From positions 21,627,956 to 21,691,955 of the forward strand of contig CM069593.1 of NCBI GenBank assembly GCA_035771175.1: 64,000 bases of DNA, written 5' to 3'. Below the pieces are notes generated by a model that worked only from the letters and a program-made list of their open reading frames with translations, did not search any database and had not been told where the DNA came from. Of the stretch, positions 1-13,870 are shown one piece after another (the first letter of the stretch is position 1; each line of letters begins with the position of its first letter). This stretch comes from Paratinospora sagittata (taxonomy: Eukaryota; Streptophyta; Magnoliopsida; Ranunculales; Menispermaceae). The position numbers were made by a program, and so were the translations under genes.

Positions 1-800
1 AAGGTTTAAAAATATTGAATTAATTGTTTAGAAAAAGCTTAGATGTAATTTGACAATTGTTATTAAAGTTTTGCTGCATATAACCAAAGAATGAAAAATA
101 AGTTTTTTTCTTTCTTCAAAAAAAAAAAAAAAAAGAGCAATAGCATTTTTGTCAAGAATAATATATATACATATTCAATATTGAACCAAAAAAAAAGAGA
201 ACAATAAAAAAAATAGTAAAAAAAATTGTACTATCAATATTTGTTTGAAATGCATACATTTTCAAATGAGAAGTTAAGTAATTTTACTGATTACTTAAAT
301 TATTCTTAATTTAAGTATATATATATGCTCCTCTGACTACCTTAATTACACATTTTGAATATCAGGTAATGTAAACTTTTTCTTTTTTTGTACAATCTGT
401 CCTCACAAATACGAACTCTATAGCATTACCATAAGTAGATTCAGCCCTTGACAAACTTGTTTTCTGGCTTATTTTGTACAAATCAAGATTTTTTATTTTT
501 TATTTTTGAAAAAAAAAAACTGTGAACAAACATTACTCAATATGCAGCATTTTAACGCCTAGGAAGAGAAGATTGATAAAAAAAAAAAAAAAAAGATCAA
601 CTTAAACCCTCATGTTTGCCTGTGTGAAATACATATAATGTTATGGGTTACAGTTTGGTGCAAATGCAATCCCTATACATAGCATTAGCGCAATGACACA
701 TCAATATTCAAACTTTGATTGGTTATTAGAAAGCTGGGAAATGGATTAAAATTTTGGAGCAACTTTACAAGCATTGTGGTCTCTCAGCAGCACATTATCT
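1..800. other. AT-rich intergenic sequence downstream of the LOG2-like gene
   Basis: This stretch is very AT-rich and has several poly-A and poly-T runs. I see no coding exon, RNA gene or mobile-element terminus in it. It probably holds the 3' UTR and terminator of the minus-strand RING ligase gene that ends at 801, but no single polyadenylation signal can be picked out. Confidence 0.5.
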
Positions 801-3800
801 TCAATCATCAAGCTTGTTGCTGACCTTGATCTCCAAGAGTCTCTCAACTGGTTGGCGGCATATCGGGCATCTGTTAGTCTGGAACCTCAGAACCTTGGCA
901 CATCCATTGCACATACACTGCATAAAAGAGACAAGTAGAACCAACCTATATTTTAGTCATATATAGTCATATATTATGCACATCAAAACATTCTAGGTGT
1001 TGGGTTTAGGGTTTATGCTCGACGATATATTATGGGAAAGTAGAGTCGTCATATTCGGCAATCAACCCCCACCAAAACTACAATGGCCAAAACAAGTCAA
1101 GATTCAAGCTTCAGCAATGGAAATCCAAAGAAAAATTTTAAAAGGGCGCGTTACTTATTCCTGTCAAAACTATTACTGCACAAAAGTATGAACAACTTGA
1201 GTGTTATTTCATCTTGGAAGGAAATTATGAAATAGAGAAACGAAAGATGATAATATGTACCATGTGTCGACATGGGAGGACGGTTGTGTCCCGTGGTTCT
1301 GAGAGGCAGATTACACATTCTTTGCCCGGATCATTCCCATCGAAGTCATTGTCAACTGAATTTACAATGCCATATATCTCCTGTAGTTCATACCTCATCC
1401 CATTAACCCACAATATCTGTTTAACAACTCTCACTTGGTATTCACCCTTTTCCTTTTTCTCAAACACTGCCTTGGTGATTTGAGAATTGGTCGTTCTAAG
1501 TGTTGGGTTTTCCCCTTCTGACTCATTTTGGTCAGATGGGGATCCTTCTGCCTTCACAGTAAGGGGATACACTTCTGTATCACTCCCATCCAGTAGTTCT
1601 TTCTCCTCAAACATTGAGAAATCAATTCCCGTTCCTGACGGTTGTTTGAAAGCTTGACCAAGGCCTTGCTGGAAAGATACTGTAATTGGCTTAAGGTTTT
1701 TGTTCATGGGTATAAGGTTACAGTCTGCCTCTTCTTTGGCAAAGAAGATAATAGTTATGCTGCAATAATCCAGCAGACAAAGTAAAACTACGTGAGATGG
1801 ATGCAAATTAAATAGGAAAACATACCTTGAATAAATAAAAGCACAGAAAAGCACAAGCTAAGATTAGTATACACATCAATATCCTCCCCCCATCTTATAG
1901 AAGCACTTAAAGTTAACCTTAATAATATGCAAGCATTTCCCCCAAATACCATAATATTGAAATAATCCTGAAGAAGCAAATTTAGATTAAAAAAAAAGTC
2001 AAATGTGGATACTTGCGAATTATATAATTTATGAAATTTCATATATAATTTGCAATTTTTTCAATTTTTTAAAAGTTAAAGTTCCAAAATGAACTAATAT
2101 TTTGTAAGGATAATTTTTTTGAAGGGTGGGTACCATCGAATTTGTATTCTAATTGAATTTTTTTAAATATTAAAACAAGGGTAGATGCTTGATACTTCTT
2201 TATTTCTTACACCATCTGTCACTACGCTTGCTTAGTGGGATAAACTAATTTCAGATTTCATAGCAAGGTCAAATGGTTTAGTATCATGTCTTAAAGTTTT
2301 ATTTAATTACTATCTGCTCTTTAGATTGGTATAGTACGTTTAGAAAGCATGATACTCGAAATCTAAGATATACAATGTATGCTTTTTCGCTGCTTGTGAG
2401 AATCGACTGAATCATTAGACTTGAATCGTGAATTGTAAGATTTGAATTGTGAATCAAAAGATTCTACTGATCTTTTTTGATTCACAAAAAGATTCATAAG
2501 CATTGGGGTTCATGTTAAGAAATCGAATTATTTTCCTTTGCATTGAATTGTGAACTGTTAGCATTCATTGATTCGAATTAGGGTTTTGACTATTACAGTC
2601 ATGGGTTCTCCATTTCTAAGTAAATAGAATCATTCTTGCATAACAATTAAAAAAAAATCCACTCTAGTTGACGAGCTTTTCCCTTTGAAGAATATCCCAA
2701 ATATATAGTAATAGAGGTAAGAGGCACGCTCAAAATAGGAGGTTAAAGCGCATTACTGGTTCATCCAAATAACGGAAATTTAGCATTTGGCGAAAGGAAA
2801 TGCCACATGCCCTTTACCCACATAAAAAGGTGTATTTAGTGCACGAGGTTCCTACTATTGTAGGGTCAAGAGAAGTGCCAGTGTTTGCAACCTTACTCCC
2901 CTATCATGGAGAGATTGTTTTTGGATCATTCGAACCCATATCCTTAATAAGATCAACATGGAGCAACCTTATTGTTGTGCCAGATCTTGTCCTTAACCCT
3001 TGATGAATATGTTTCATCTAAGCAAATAATTAAAGCCACCTTGCAATGAAAACAAATAAATATGAAAGTAAATTATAAAACTAAAAGAATGTGGCAGTCT
3101 CAGAAGCTCTTTCAACACATCCAAACGCTCACTGATGGTTGACACTGTCTGGCAATACATGGTTTAGGATTTTAACAATCAGCAAAACTCCATGCAAGCC
3201 TTTATATTGCACATTAGACAATCCAAAAGAATAGATATTCTTCAATCTTCATTATAAATAGTGACTTCTTCTTCTAGAACAGCTTTTTCCCACTTGTTGC
3301 ATTGCTGAAGCTACACTAACCAAGTAAAGGTGCAACTATGAATTAATTATTGACCACAGGATTAGGCTTGCTTTTAGTCAATTCAATTCTGTCATTGTGA
3401 AAGGAAGGGCAGGCTTGGTGCAGACCTTACGTTTGCTCCATTATAATCTAGAGGTCAAAAGACCGAATCTAGAACAACTTTGTCAATGTAGATGTAAGGC
3501 TGCGTACATAGTCCCTTCTCTTGACCATGCAATAGTAGAATCCTCGTGCACTGGTACACCCTTAATCTATTTTTGTTATTGTGGAAACTCTTAAGATTTC
3601 AGTTTCAGGAGTAAGTTTATTAACATATTTGAACATGGGATTAGAGTTGCTCTTATCATTCAACTATGCAATTGTAAATCAGTTTCAAGAATAAGCTCAT
3701 TGAAATTTTTCCTATTTCCTGCATCATTTTAATGTAAGACATCTAGTTTATAAAATTATTTAGAATGAGCTTCTCACAATAAGAATGAAGGAGATGCATG

Positions 3801-6339
3801 AATAGAAAGACTTAAAACAAAGTAATGATAATAAGAGAAGCACATATTTGCGAAACCGCCCTAGTAGCTATAATAGATGATGAACTATGAATACATCAAT
3901 TAAGATGGTTTGAGAATGTGCAGCAAAAGAAACTAGTAGCACAGTAGCACTAGTCAGATAAATCTGGAGGTCGAAGGTTGTAAGAGAGCTACAAGATGAT
4001 CACAACATACACATGATTGAGAACGTGGGACAAGACGTGAAAACTTGCCAAAAAACATGGCTCTGGACAGATATGAGCTGTGAAACATATAACTAGCCAA
4101 CCCAGGACACCTAGGGTATGGGTTGTTGTTGTTGTACTACAGAAGACAATTTCAACTCCAAGATGAATTGCACATGAAAAACGTTCATTTTACGTTTACT
4201 TATAAAAAAGGGTATTGCATTATTTTTTTAAAACCCTGTCATGCATAATATACTCAGATTAGCACAGAGCATCCTACTGATGGCCAAGTAATATAATGGA
4301 GAACAAGCTCGGTACTACAACATAAAATGTCTATCACTAAATTAATCCATAATATTTTACTTTATAGTTATATCGTTATATAGCCTTGGCTTAAGATAAA
4401 CAAATCATTAAAAAAAAGGAATACGTGCAAAAATAATAAAGCAGGAAATCCTCCAAAACGGTGTGACGGATCTAATGGATCTCTCTTAGCTCCAAGCAGC
4501 CTATTGCAAACAATCTAGACAGAAGAAACCAGAATTTTCTTCGCGTCGAAATGGACGGGATTAAGGAGTAGGCTAATGACGCAGGAAAATCTAGGGGTTT
4601 GACTTTTGAGAAGAAAAATGTTTAGAACACAAGAAACACGGTTTTAAGTGCTCTAAAATAGAGTTTATGTCAAAATCAACTTCAAGAGATAAGGAACTCC
4701 AGACAAATATTGTAGGACCATTTAAAGGGGAGAAAAAGGAAAGTGAACTACACTAAACCTTTGCTCCCCATGCACTGCTTTGATGAATTGTTGTCTCAAT
4801 CCAACTGCTGAAAACAACTCTGATGATAAGACAGCACAATCTAATGGATTAAAAAAATTCATAAAAGACAATGTCCTTAAGGATTCTAAATAAAGATGAT
4901 TTTAACCCAAGATTCAGTTCATCTTTTGTTATTGATCAACTCAGCTCTATCAATTGTCCGTCTGCTTCTAAATACTCGGCAGCTTTAATCTCTTCTCAAG
5001 ATTCCAAATGTAACCAGCCTGGTTAATCACAATGGGATCGTTGATGAAGAGAATTCATTTTGAGTGTGCATATGTCCTAGCTAGAAATCCTTAGCATCCT
5101 AATGAGTGGAGGCCATTAACAACCTTCAGACTACAATGCTAGCCCATGTTCAATAGCCTAGTATACATTGCCATCATGAGAGAACATTCTCAATGGTATA
5201 TAACACATGAATAGTAATTCATTTCACCACCATATAAAATTTAGTCATTCCCACAAAAGATTTTCTACTAAACAATCTCTAGAGTGCTAAATGACCATCA
5301 TAAATTCAAATATTATCAGCAAAAAAACAGAAAGAAATAAACAAAATAAAAGAAAGAAACACACAAACATAAGGACGGACCAATTAACCTCAATTATAAA
5401 CTTGAACTTGGAAAGAATCAAATGTCTTAATAAGGGGAAACAGAGTCACAAAGATGAAAATGACTTTCCAATATTATCTAATTAGTTATATCGCTGGGAA
5501 ACATTCAGTGAAAATAGTCAAGCACAAAGTCAACTTGCTGAAGCAAAGAAGTAAAAAACAAAAATAAAACCCAACCACTATCAGTACATTTGCTAACAAC
5601 AGCATGCAGTGCACTTAATCCCCTTATACATTTAGACGTTTAAAGTAACATAATATGTCACAGTCAAACCTCAAAAAATGGTATTCACTTGAAGACTATT
5701 AAACTGCAACAGAGCATAAACAACCGTTTAAACCTCTCAACCACTAGCATTTAAAAACAAATTTACGTAGATCATGGACTTCACAAAACCAGATATAGAT
5801 TATATATTGTCAAGGAAATCTACTAGTCAAATCAAAATAAAAAATTACCTTCCAGCAACTGTAGCGTCAAAGGTGAAAGCAACAAGAAATTGCCCTGGAT
5901 TCTCCTCATCCGGCTCCATCCTCAAAGTCTCCTTCTTAAGATTAACATCATTCCGAATCGTAACCGCTTTCTGATGTTCAACATAGGGAGCGAGAGGCGG
6001 AGGAGCAGGGCCACAGGGATACCTTCCAATTATCCAATTCGCGTGTGCAGGATCCACATGAGGCGGCACTTCGCCACGATGATGATGATGATGATCATAA
6101 GGCGCCGGCAACGACACCGGCACGGTCGCCGGAGGAGGCGGATAGTATCCTGAATACGGATAATAAGGAGGAGGATTAGGATTCGGATATTGAGCTGGGA
6201 AAGTCGTCGTAGGAGTGAAAACGAATCGGTTTCCGGCGACATCAGGCGGTGGCGGAGGCGGAGGCGGGTTGTTCTGATTCTGGCTTCTACTCCTCCGCCT
6301 ACTGCCATTTCCGCTTCCGCTGCTTCCAATATTCCCCAT
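801..6339 (-). CDS. LOG2-like: LOG2/LUL-type RING E3 ubiquitin-protein ligase, three exons
   Basis: Exons are 6339-5849, 1759-1261 and 917-801, with GT-AG borders and matching phases; the joined protein is 368 aa (Arabidopsis LOG2 is of similar size). The start MGNIGSSG fits N-myristoylation at Gly2, known for LOG2. Residues about 25-110 are Pro-, Tyr- and His-rich. Next comes the conserved domain of this family (DAR2), including [32 protein letters not shown] and [18 protein letters not shown] stretches. A C3HC4 RING closes the protein, with ligands C312, C315, C327, H329, C333, C336, C347 and C350; it is split by intron 2 after RHM. Family members ubiquitinate membrane-associated partners; LOG2 acts with GDU1 in amino-acid export. 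Family assignment is firm; orthology to LOG2 rather than a LUL paralogue is inference. Confidence 0.93.
2795..3000 (-). mobile_element. SINE-like element (tRNA-type, Au-SINE-like 3' part)
   Basis: Read on the minus strand, this has a box-A-like start (tggcacaacaataaggttg), a box-B-like GGGTTCGAATGATCC about 45 bases further on, then gtaaggttgcaaacac and a tail with cctcgtgcactaaa. That order matches the layout of plant Au-type SINEs (box A, box B, 'GTAAGGCTGCGTACA', 'TGCACC'). It lies inside intron 1 of the LOG2-like gene in the sense orientation. Exact ends and target-site duplications were not resolved. Confidence 0.6.
3397..3570 (+). mobile_element. SINE-like element (Au-SINE-like)
   Basis: On the plus strand it carries gcttggtgcagacc (box-A-like), aggtcaaaagaccgaatc (degenerate box B), the diagnostic gtaaggctgcgtacatag, and a tail with cgtgcactggtacaccc. 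It is antisense to the LOG2-like gene and lies about 400 bp from the oppositely oriented copy at 2795-3000. Ends are approximate. Confidence 0.6.
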
Positions 6340-6860
6340 TTTTCGGTTTTTCAGCGGTTTTTTAAAATCAGAACCCCTAAACTACGGTTCTTTTTATTTT
6401 AAAACGAAATCGAAATCTTAATCGGTAATCAATCACTAGAAAACCTGCAAGACTAACAAGAATTTCGAAGCGGATTTCCCTTGTTCTATCGTTCCCTCTG
6501 TCTTGAGCAGATTAGAGAGGATTTTGATCGATTCTTGAATTGAATTGAATGAGAAACGAAGAGAAGAAGTGATTAAAAGAGAGATTAGAAATTAGGGTTT
6601 TAGAATGAAGATGAGACACTGAATCTTGCATGAAACAAAATGGTTTTGGCAGCTAAATGCAGTTTTTAGATCTCTATTTGTTCGAAAGAGAAACGAAGAT
6701 TTTACAAGAGATCGGAAATTAGCGAATTTTCAGGACAATTTGGTAGAATTGTCGCAAGAAGATGAAGAGAGAAGTTCAAACAGTGGATGAATTAACGGCA
6801 ATGCCGCAATTCGATTGCGTAGCGCACCAGCGACATGTGTTTATGCTAAAGTGAACGGCT
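6340..6860 (-). promoter_or_regulatory. 5' UTR and promoter region of the LOG2-like gene
   Basis: The sequence immediately upstream of the MGNIG start codon is mixed in composition and contains no other coding frame. No TATA box is obvious at a fixed distance. Assigned by position only. Confidence 0.4.
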
Positions 6861-8444
6861 TTTTCTATTTTGTGTTTATTTATAATTTCCGTATTTCCCA
6901 AGCTGCAAAAAGCTCCTTTGATTTTATTGCCAAAAAATAACATTGTTTTATTTTTTAAAATTATATATTTATATATTTATTTATTGATGTAATATGAAAA
7001 AGAGAATGATTCGTTACCTATGAAGTGGGTCTGTTCACTGGCTTTTAACCCAACACTCTCGCAAACCCACACTCTACCAATCCCATAAAACTTCAAGTTT
7101 ATTGGTTAAGGCCACACTCATGTCTCTATGTCTTGCGGTAGCCAATCTCAAGTTTCAAGGAGTACTTAATAGATGCAACTTTAACCCCAAGATGATTAAA
7201 GATGTGTTCTTTTGTAGGGGTAACATTCGAGTTTGTTTTGGTTCAATGTATGTGGAAAAGTATAATATTTATTTATTTATTTATTATTCCACTGACATAT
7301 CAATAAGAGGTAACTAGAACCCAATAGAAGAGTTGTAACCATACAAGTGATTTGAGGGTATTTGGATTCTTATATATTAACTCATGTGGTACTTCATTAT
7401 GTTATTCATGTATGATTTATCTATCTAGGCGTCATCATATACATTCAAAAAACGCTATGCTTTAAAAGAAGCTTGAACAGTTTGAAAAAGGGTTTTGATT
7501 GACGAGATTTAAATCCATTATGGGGTGCCTTTAATGAGTTGTGCTCTCCTTTTCGCAACTAGACTTTGTAACTACATTTTTTCTCAATCGATCCCCTGTT
7601 GCAAAATTGGGTACTATCGTTAGTTATCAGGCCACTTTTGGAGCCCACTAATCCCGACACCACCAAAGTTAACTGTCTGGGCATAGAACCGCATGAACCC
7701 CAGACGAATTATGTTCGAAATTGAGGAAAGCAAGACAACAAAAAATTCTTTTGCTTGCCTTGCATCCAACCTGAGTATATACTTCAACAAAAACCACATG
7801 CAGATGGATTGATACTACGTAAACCTTTGGTAAAAATGCCCTCTTGCAACCCAGAAGATAAAGTTTCATATATATATATATATATGGACTCTTACCTCCC
7901 AATCAATTATGTTCCACTTGATACTATGGAATTATATTTTCATATTTGGTTTTCTCTTTGTAAGAACTTTGATCCATAGACTCAAATGTGTATAATTCAT
8001 TTTCATTTGGATCTCTTTCTGATAGAGTTAGTAGGAAAATTATAATATGTGAAAGAATAATGTTAAATTGAATGAAGTGTCTGCTGCAATGTAAACTGCA
8101 CCGCCTAATTACCTTGAATTGTTTTAAATTTCATTAAGTTAGTAGTGACACATGATTCAATAAAAATTTAAAAGTAATAGTCTTTGTAGTTCTGTATAAA
8201 GAATCTTGTAGTTTATATTGTAATTTTTACCCAATAGCATTTATGTACGTGAAAATCATTTGTTTTCTTTCGTACCAAACTAACTCTTACCTTCTTTATT
8301 CAAAAAAACTCTTACCTTTTCCTCTGTAACGATGATAACTTTCCTTTATGTTTTATCCCAAAACAAAAGTGAAGTGACGCGCGCAGAGAGAAATAAAAAT
8401 TAATAAAACAAAAGTGCTTTATATATGCCTATATGCCGACCTTA
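6861..8444. other. Intergenic sequence
   Basis: AT-rich sequence with short open frames only. A (TA)n run lies near 7870. I found no gene or transposon terminus that I can support before the foldback element at 8455. Confidence 0.5.
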
Positions 8445-8454
8445 TGTGAAAATG

Positions 8455-10330
8455 AGTTTTTGAGTTGATTATCTTAATTAATTAAAATTATGGTACTAAT
8501 ATCTAAGTTTTTAAAAGTAATGATCTATATACCTAACTTTTAAGAGTAATTTGTCTATATGGGCGTAGGTGTAATTTTATTTTATTTTTCCCACGTTGAA
8601 ATTGTCTTCTTAAAAGATGCCTTTAGTACACTTTTTTTTTTTTTAAAAAGCAAGAAATTTTTATAACACAACCAATTCATGGTGTTTTCTCTTCGCCCGT
8701 CACTTGGAAAGAGTCTCAATATCCTCATAGTGACTCCCGGAACTGACGGAACACAAATCTCATGCCTCGACGAATTTTTTACCTTTCAACCGAAAGTTTT
8801 AGTTCAAATGAACTAAAAATACTTAGAAAATGCGTTTGAGTCAGTTGGAGCCAATCCATCGAATTTTTTTTTTGATCAACACTTGGAGCTAGTCTCAACC
8901 TCCCAAGAACCCCCCCCAGAACTGGTAGAGCCCCGCTCTAATGTCCCGGTGAATTTTAGTTAAAATGAACTAAATCGACTTAAAAAATACTTTCAAGGCA
9001 ACCGCAACTAATCCATCGGGTTTTTTCCCAACCAACACTTGGAGTGAGTCCCAATATCCTCCCATCGACCTCCGGAACCAACGGAATACAAATCCCATGC
9101 CCCAGTAAATTTTTCACCCCTCCAACCGAAAGTTTTAGTTAAAATAACTAAATCGACCTAGAAAACACTTTCAAGGCAACCGCGGCCAATTCACCGGGTA
9201 TTTTTCTCGACCAACACTTAGAGGAAGTCTTAATATCTTCCCAGTAACTCCCGGAACCGATGGAAGCCCGCTCTCATGCCCCAGTGAATTTTTTATTCCC
9301 TAACCGGAAGTTTTAGTTGAAATAAATTAAATCGACTTAGAAAACACTTTCAAGGCAACTGCGGCCAATCCACCGAGTATTTTTCCCGACCAACACTTGG
9401 AGAGTCCCAATATCCTCCTAAGGATTCCCGGAACCGACAAAACCCCTCTCCCATGCCTCGGTAAATTTTTGACCCTCCAACCGGAAGTTTTAGTTCAAAT
9501 GAACTAAATCGACTTAGAAAACACTTTTAAGGCAACCACGGCCAATCCACTAGATTTTTTTCTCGACCAACACTTGGAGCGAGTTTCAATATCTTCCCAG
9601 GGACTCCCGAAACCGACGAAACCTCGCTCTCATGCCCCAATAAATTTTTCACTTCCTAACCGAAAGTTTTAGTTAAAATGAACTAAATCGACTTAGAAAA
9701 TACTTGTGACTCGCTCCAAGTGTTGGTCGAGAAAAAAATTCGATGGTTTGGCCGCGGTTGCCTTGAAAGTTGCCTTGAAAGTGTTTTCTAAGTCGATTTA
9801 ATTCATTTTAACTAAAACTTTCAGTTGGGGGGTCAAAAATTCACCAAGGCATTGGAGCAAGGTTTCACCAGTTCAAGGGGTTCCTGGGAGGATATTGTGA
9901 CTCGCTCCAAGTGTTGGTCGGGAAAAAAACTAAATGGATTGGCCGCGATTGACTCAAACGCGTTTTTCAAGTGTTTTTAGTTCATTTGAATTAAAACTTT
10001 TGGTTGGGATGTGAAAAATTCGCCGGGGCATGAGATTTGTGTTCCGTCAGTTCCGAAAGTCCTTGGAAAGATATTGGAACTTGCTCTAAGTGACGAGCAG
10101 AGAGAAAACACCGTGGATTGGTTGTGGTATAATAATTTCTTTTCTTTTTTTTTTTAAATGTACTAAAAGAGTCTTTTAAGAAGACACTTTCAACATGGCA
10201 AAAAAAAAAATTACATCACCGCCCATGTGAACAAATCACTGTCGAAAGTTGAGTATACGAGTCATTACTTTTAAAATCTTAGTATTAGTGTCATAATTTT
10301 AATTAATAAAAATAATCAAGTCAAAAACCT
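8455..10330. mobile_element. Foldback / Mutator-like element with long inverted repeats
   Basis: The two ends are inverted copies: the left starts agtttttgagttgattat and the right, read in reverse complement, starts aggtttttgacttgattat. The inverted similarity continues inward through the 'shorter T run, thousand-base repeat block' region. Flanks are tgtgaaaatg (8445-8454) and tgtaaaaatg (10331-10340), a 10-bp target duplication with one mismatch, as expected for MULE or foldback elements. The inside consists of tandem units of about 175 bp, about six in one direction and two to three inverted. No transposase frame is present, so it is non-autonomous. Confidence 0.75.
8690..10095. repeat. Inverted arrays of ~175-bp tandem repeats
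   Basis: Units share the segments caacacttggagcgagtc, ctcccggaaccgacgg, aaccgaaagttttagtt and gacttagaaaacactttc. Forward units begin near 8690, 8877, 9034, 9212, 9390 and 9568. From about 9707 the same unit runs in reverse (near 9707, 9900 and 10077). The switch point is near 9705. The array forms most of the foldback element, and a transcript crossing it would make a long hairpin. Confidence 0.8.
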
Positions 10331-10340
10331 TGTAAAAATG

Positions 10341-13300
10341 TGGGGCCGGCTCATTCGTCCATGGTATTTCCCATCAGGTTGGTTTACATAATAAGTTATC
10401 AAAATGGCTTTAAATCGTCATAAGTTTTTATTTTTCTTTATGGTTTGATTAATTATCTCCATTTTTTATTTGCCTTATCTCCATCAACCTTGTTAAATTT
10501 ATCAATTTACATATTCTTTCAAGGGATAGATAATAAAAAATTATTGCAAATAAATCTCAATTTACTTGAGCATGTCGACCGGCTTTCATAAAAAATATAT
10601 ATATTTTTTATAACCTAAAAATTATATTCAAAATTATACATCATAATGATGTGATAGATAATAAGTGAAAAACTTTTTCCTTTCCAAGTGGCATACATTT
10701 TCAGTAACGTGAATCACGATATCTGGGGCTGGGCTGCCATGTAGTATGTATATAAGTCTGTTGTTCAACAACTTAAGCTTTTCCTTTTTGTAAATTATAC
10801 ACCTTGGATTCGGGATTATATATAATCTATATTAATCTTTAAAATAAGGAAGGCTAAGTGTAAATGTGAGATTTCCCAGTAAAATTACTTCATAAAAAAA
10901 ATTAAGTCTTACATCATATATTTGAACACTAATAGACAAAAGGTACTATTCTAAATAAATATAAAAACAGCTATACAGTAATACATATTTCTATATTTTT
11001 ATATTTATTAAACTATTTATTACTTATTAAGACATATAAAATATATATTTAATAATTATGCAAAGAAAAATGTCAATGGGACTTACTTGAGAATTAAACT
11101 CAACTGGTGTACTCCTTATACCATGCTTCTTAAACCATTCTAGAGATCTGTGGGCTAAATGGCCCTAGGATGATCCAACGGGTTTGTTGTTGGAAAATAA
11201 AAATACAGCTAAGTCTCTCTGGCACCTTCCTTCTGAATATGTAGCTATACATACATACCACAACATATATAGTATATTAAAAAGTGAAACAAACTCTTCT
11301 GCTGTACACGTGTCTTCCACTCGCGAACTCACATCTTACACTCTTTTATGTTGACAGTCGTGCCCCTAATGCCCCAGGACAGTAGCTTCGCAAATTTAGC
11401 GACAATCAAGGGTAATTATGGGCATTCGAAGAAATGAAAATTCCCCACAACCAATCCTAAGTTCAGCCACCGTAATCATAGGTATCCAAAAATGTGTTAA
11501 GTGCTAGTAGCAAAAGACTCCACTAATAATGCATGACAGTGATATATTTGTATATTGAAAGTCTAAGAAGGTGAGATAACCAGTAGAGTTATGTCTTTTG
11601 AGTTTTGACTCTTGATTCGCATTGTTTTCTCAATCAAAGATTTAAACATACAAAAAAAAATATTTAGTTGATGTAATATTGAAAAATTACCTGTTTGTTT
11701 TTTCAAAAATGTTTTCAAATCACAATAATCATCAAATACAACTTTAGCTTTTGAGTTTTAAATATATTCTATTAGTTATGAATGGAACTCTTGTTGAACC
11801 TGTTCTTTTTTTTTTATAATTAAGGGCTAAAATATAACTTATTTTGGGTTTTTTTAATTTTTACCCATATTGTGTGGTGTATATCAAAAAGAAATAAAAG
11901 ATCTCTTTCAAAGTGTACATGATTTTCATCAAATGACAATTCGTAGAGATCCATGTATATCATTGAGGTCGAGAGTATAAAACTCATGTGTTATGTTGTT
12001 AGTTCAGTTCTAAAGATATGCCTTAAAAGCTAAAGATGCCTCTTGAAATTATTTTCCCCTATCACTTCATAATTTTCAATGTATTATAATGACATTAAAG
12101 TGATGAGTCCAAAATAAAATAGTTTCTAAATGATCTAACACAATCATTTCAACCGTATTTTACGAAATTTTCCTTCTATGATAAACTTTCTTTTTGTTTA
12201 TGTTAAAAATATTTTTTTCACATGTTAATCATTACTTGCAAATCAACGTACCTAAGGAGAACGAATTTGGTTTTCACTTCTCATTGATCTTCTTATGATA
12301 TGGGACTGATACAACCTTGCTCTTAGATTGTCGAGATAAAAATAATAGGGTTATTAATTTAACGAAATTACCTATTTTTTAGGCAAAAAAATGAAAATAA
12401 AAAGATTTGCTTTAAGATTTTATGATGAATTGTTTTCTCATTGAAAAGTCCAAAATACTCATATTTTAGACCTATCATCAACTACAATGAATATTATATA
12501 AATATTAGTCACGAATTCGAGCCTCTCCCTTGCCAAAATTATGATTGGGAGGTGTGAGGTACGCTCACACCTCTCCACACTTTCGAGTCCCGAAGAATAG
12601 TCTCGTTTCAAAGAAAAAAAGAAAATGTTAAAATTCAAGTAAACAAAAAAAAATGAATATTATATAAATGCATGCAATCTATATATATATAATGTCATTA
12701 ATGAAAGTAACGAAGAGAACAAGGCGACTTGAATTTTGGATTTTTCATAAAATTGCACATGTATTTATTTTTTTTCCAAAAGAAAAAAAAACAATTATAT
12801 ATTAAGGAAAGACAAAAATAAGTCCCCAGACAGACCTTGTAAAGAAACATATACCATAGAGAAGAAAAAACAAAAACGAATAGCTAAACTAGCTAGAGAC
12901 TAGTGAGCTATAATATTACAATTCCTAGGAGCTTGAAAAAAGAAAACAAGACTCAAAAACTCGGACTTGTCACGCTCCATATGTCATTTTGCACGTGTTT
13001 TGATAGGACAAAATTATACTTAGAAAGACCTCAGCAAGTACATCAAAATTCATAGCTGAACTCAATAGATGTGTGTGAGTCCTTTTTCCCACGAAAGTTC
13101 CAAGTGGCCTGCCCCTTTAATGTAAATTCATGTTTTTTTGGATGGGTACGTATGGGACTACTTAAATGAAAACGTAGGCAGGCCTTGCTCAAGGCAAAAC
13201 TACTTGAATACATGTAATATTAATCTTTTATCAGTTTTTATTTTTTATTTTTTTATTTTGATAACCGAGGGTATTAAGGTATCTGATTTCGACTAATTTT

Positions 13301-13865
13301 TTGGACCCTGCCCTTAGTAACTAACTTTAACAAAAAGTTGAACTCGTGACTTCATTTTTTGAGACGAGCACCGTAAATCACTCAACCAACTGAACATTGA
13401 TTATCTTTTTATATATTTCATTAATTATAAAACTACTATATTTATAAATACACATGAAAAAATTAGAGTCTATGTTTGACTTGTGAATGTCACCCCTATC
13501 TTTTAAAATTTTCAATTATAATTTATAAAATATCAGGTATATCCCTTTGACTAAATAGTTAAATCATGACTAACTATATATATTATATAATTTTTCAATA
13601 AGACATACTATATAATAGATTTACTAAAAGATGTCAACGTGGAGCGAGAAGTGGGCAGACAAATTAAATATTTCTATCATAATTAAGAAAAATAGACTGA
13701 GTGTTGGGGGTGTGTCCAAAATAGGTTCTAAATAACTTCACCACTTTTTTACACTAACAATAATACATTTTCCTAAAAGAGATAAATAATGTATCTTAAT
13801 TCTCTCTGAGAATTATATGAAAACAAGATATAAATATATTTAAGATCCAAAGGCCTAAAATAAAC
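10341..13865. other. Intergenic sequence, no gene seen
   Basis: AT-rich sequence with many stops in all frames. Around 11280-11480 the composition is more balanced, but no conserved domain is recognisable. Scattered fragments such as that near 12510-12610 resemble degraded repeat ends, without clear boundaries. Confidence 0.45.
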
Positions 13866-13870
13866 TATAT

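Larger units (their letters stand above)
1760..5848 (-). other. Intron 1 of the LOG2-like gene, 4.1 kb
   Basis: The donor (AG|GTAATT, minus strand, at 5848) and the acceptor (TTGCAG at 1760) join codon AG|C, giving Ser in the family-conserved VAGSITI segment. The intron holds two tRNA-type SINE-like copies in opposite orientation, at about 2795-3000 and 3397-3570. The rest shows no exon-like or gene-like sequence that I can support. Confidence 0.85.
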
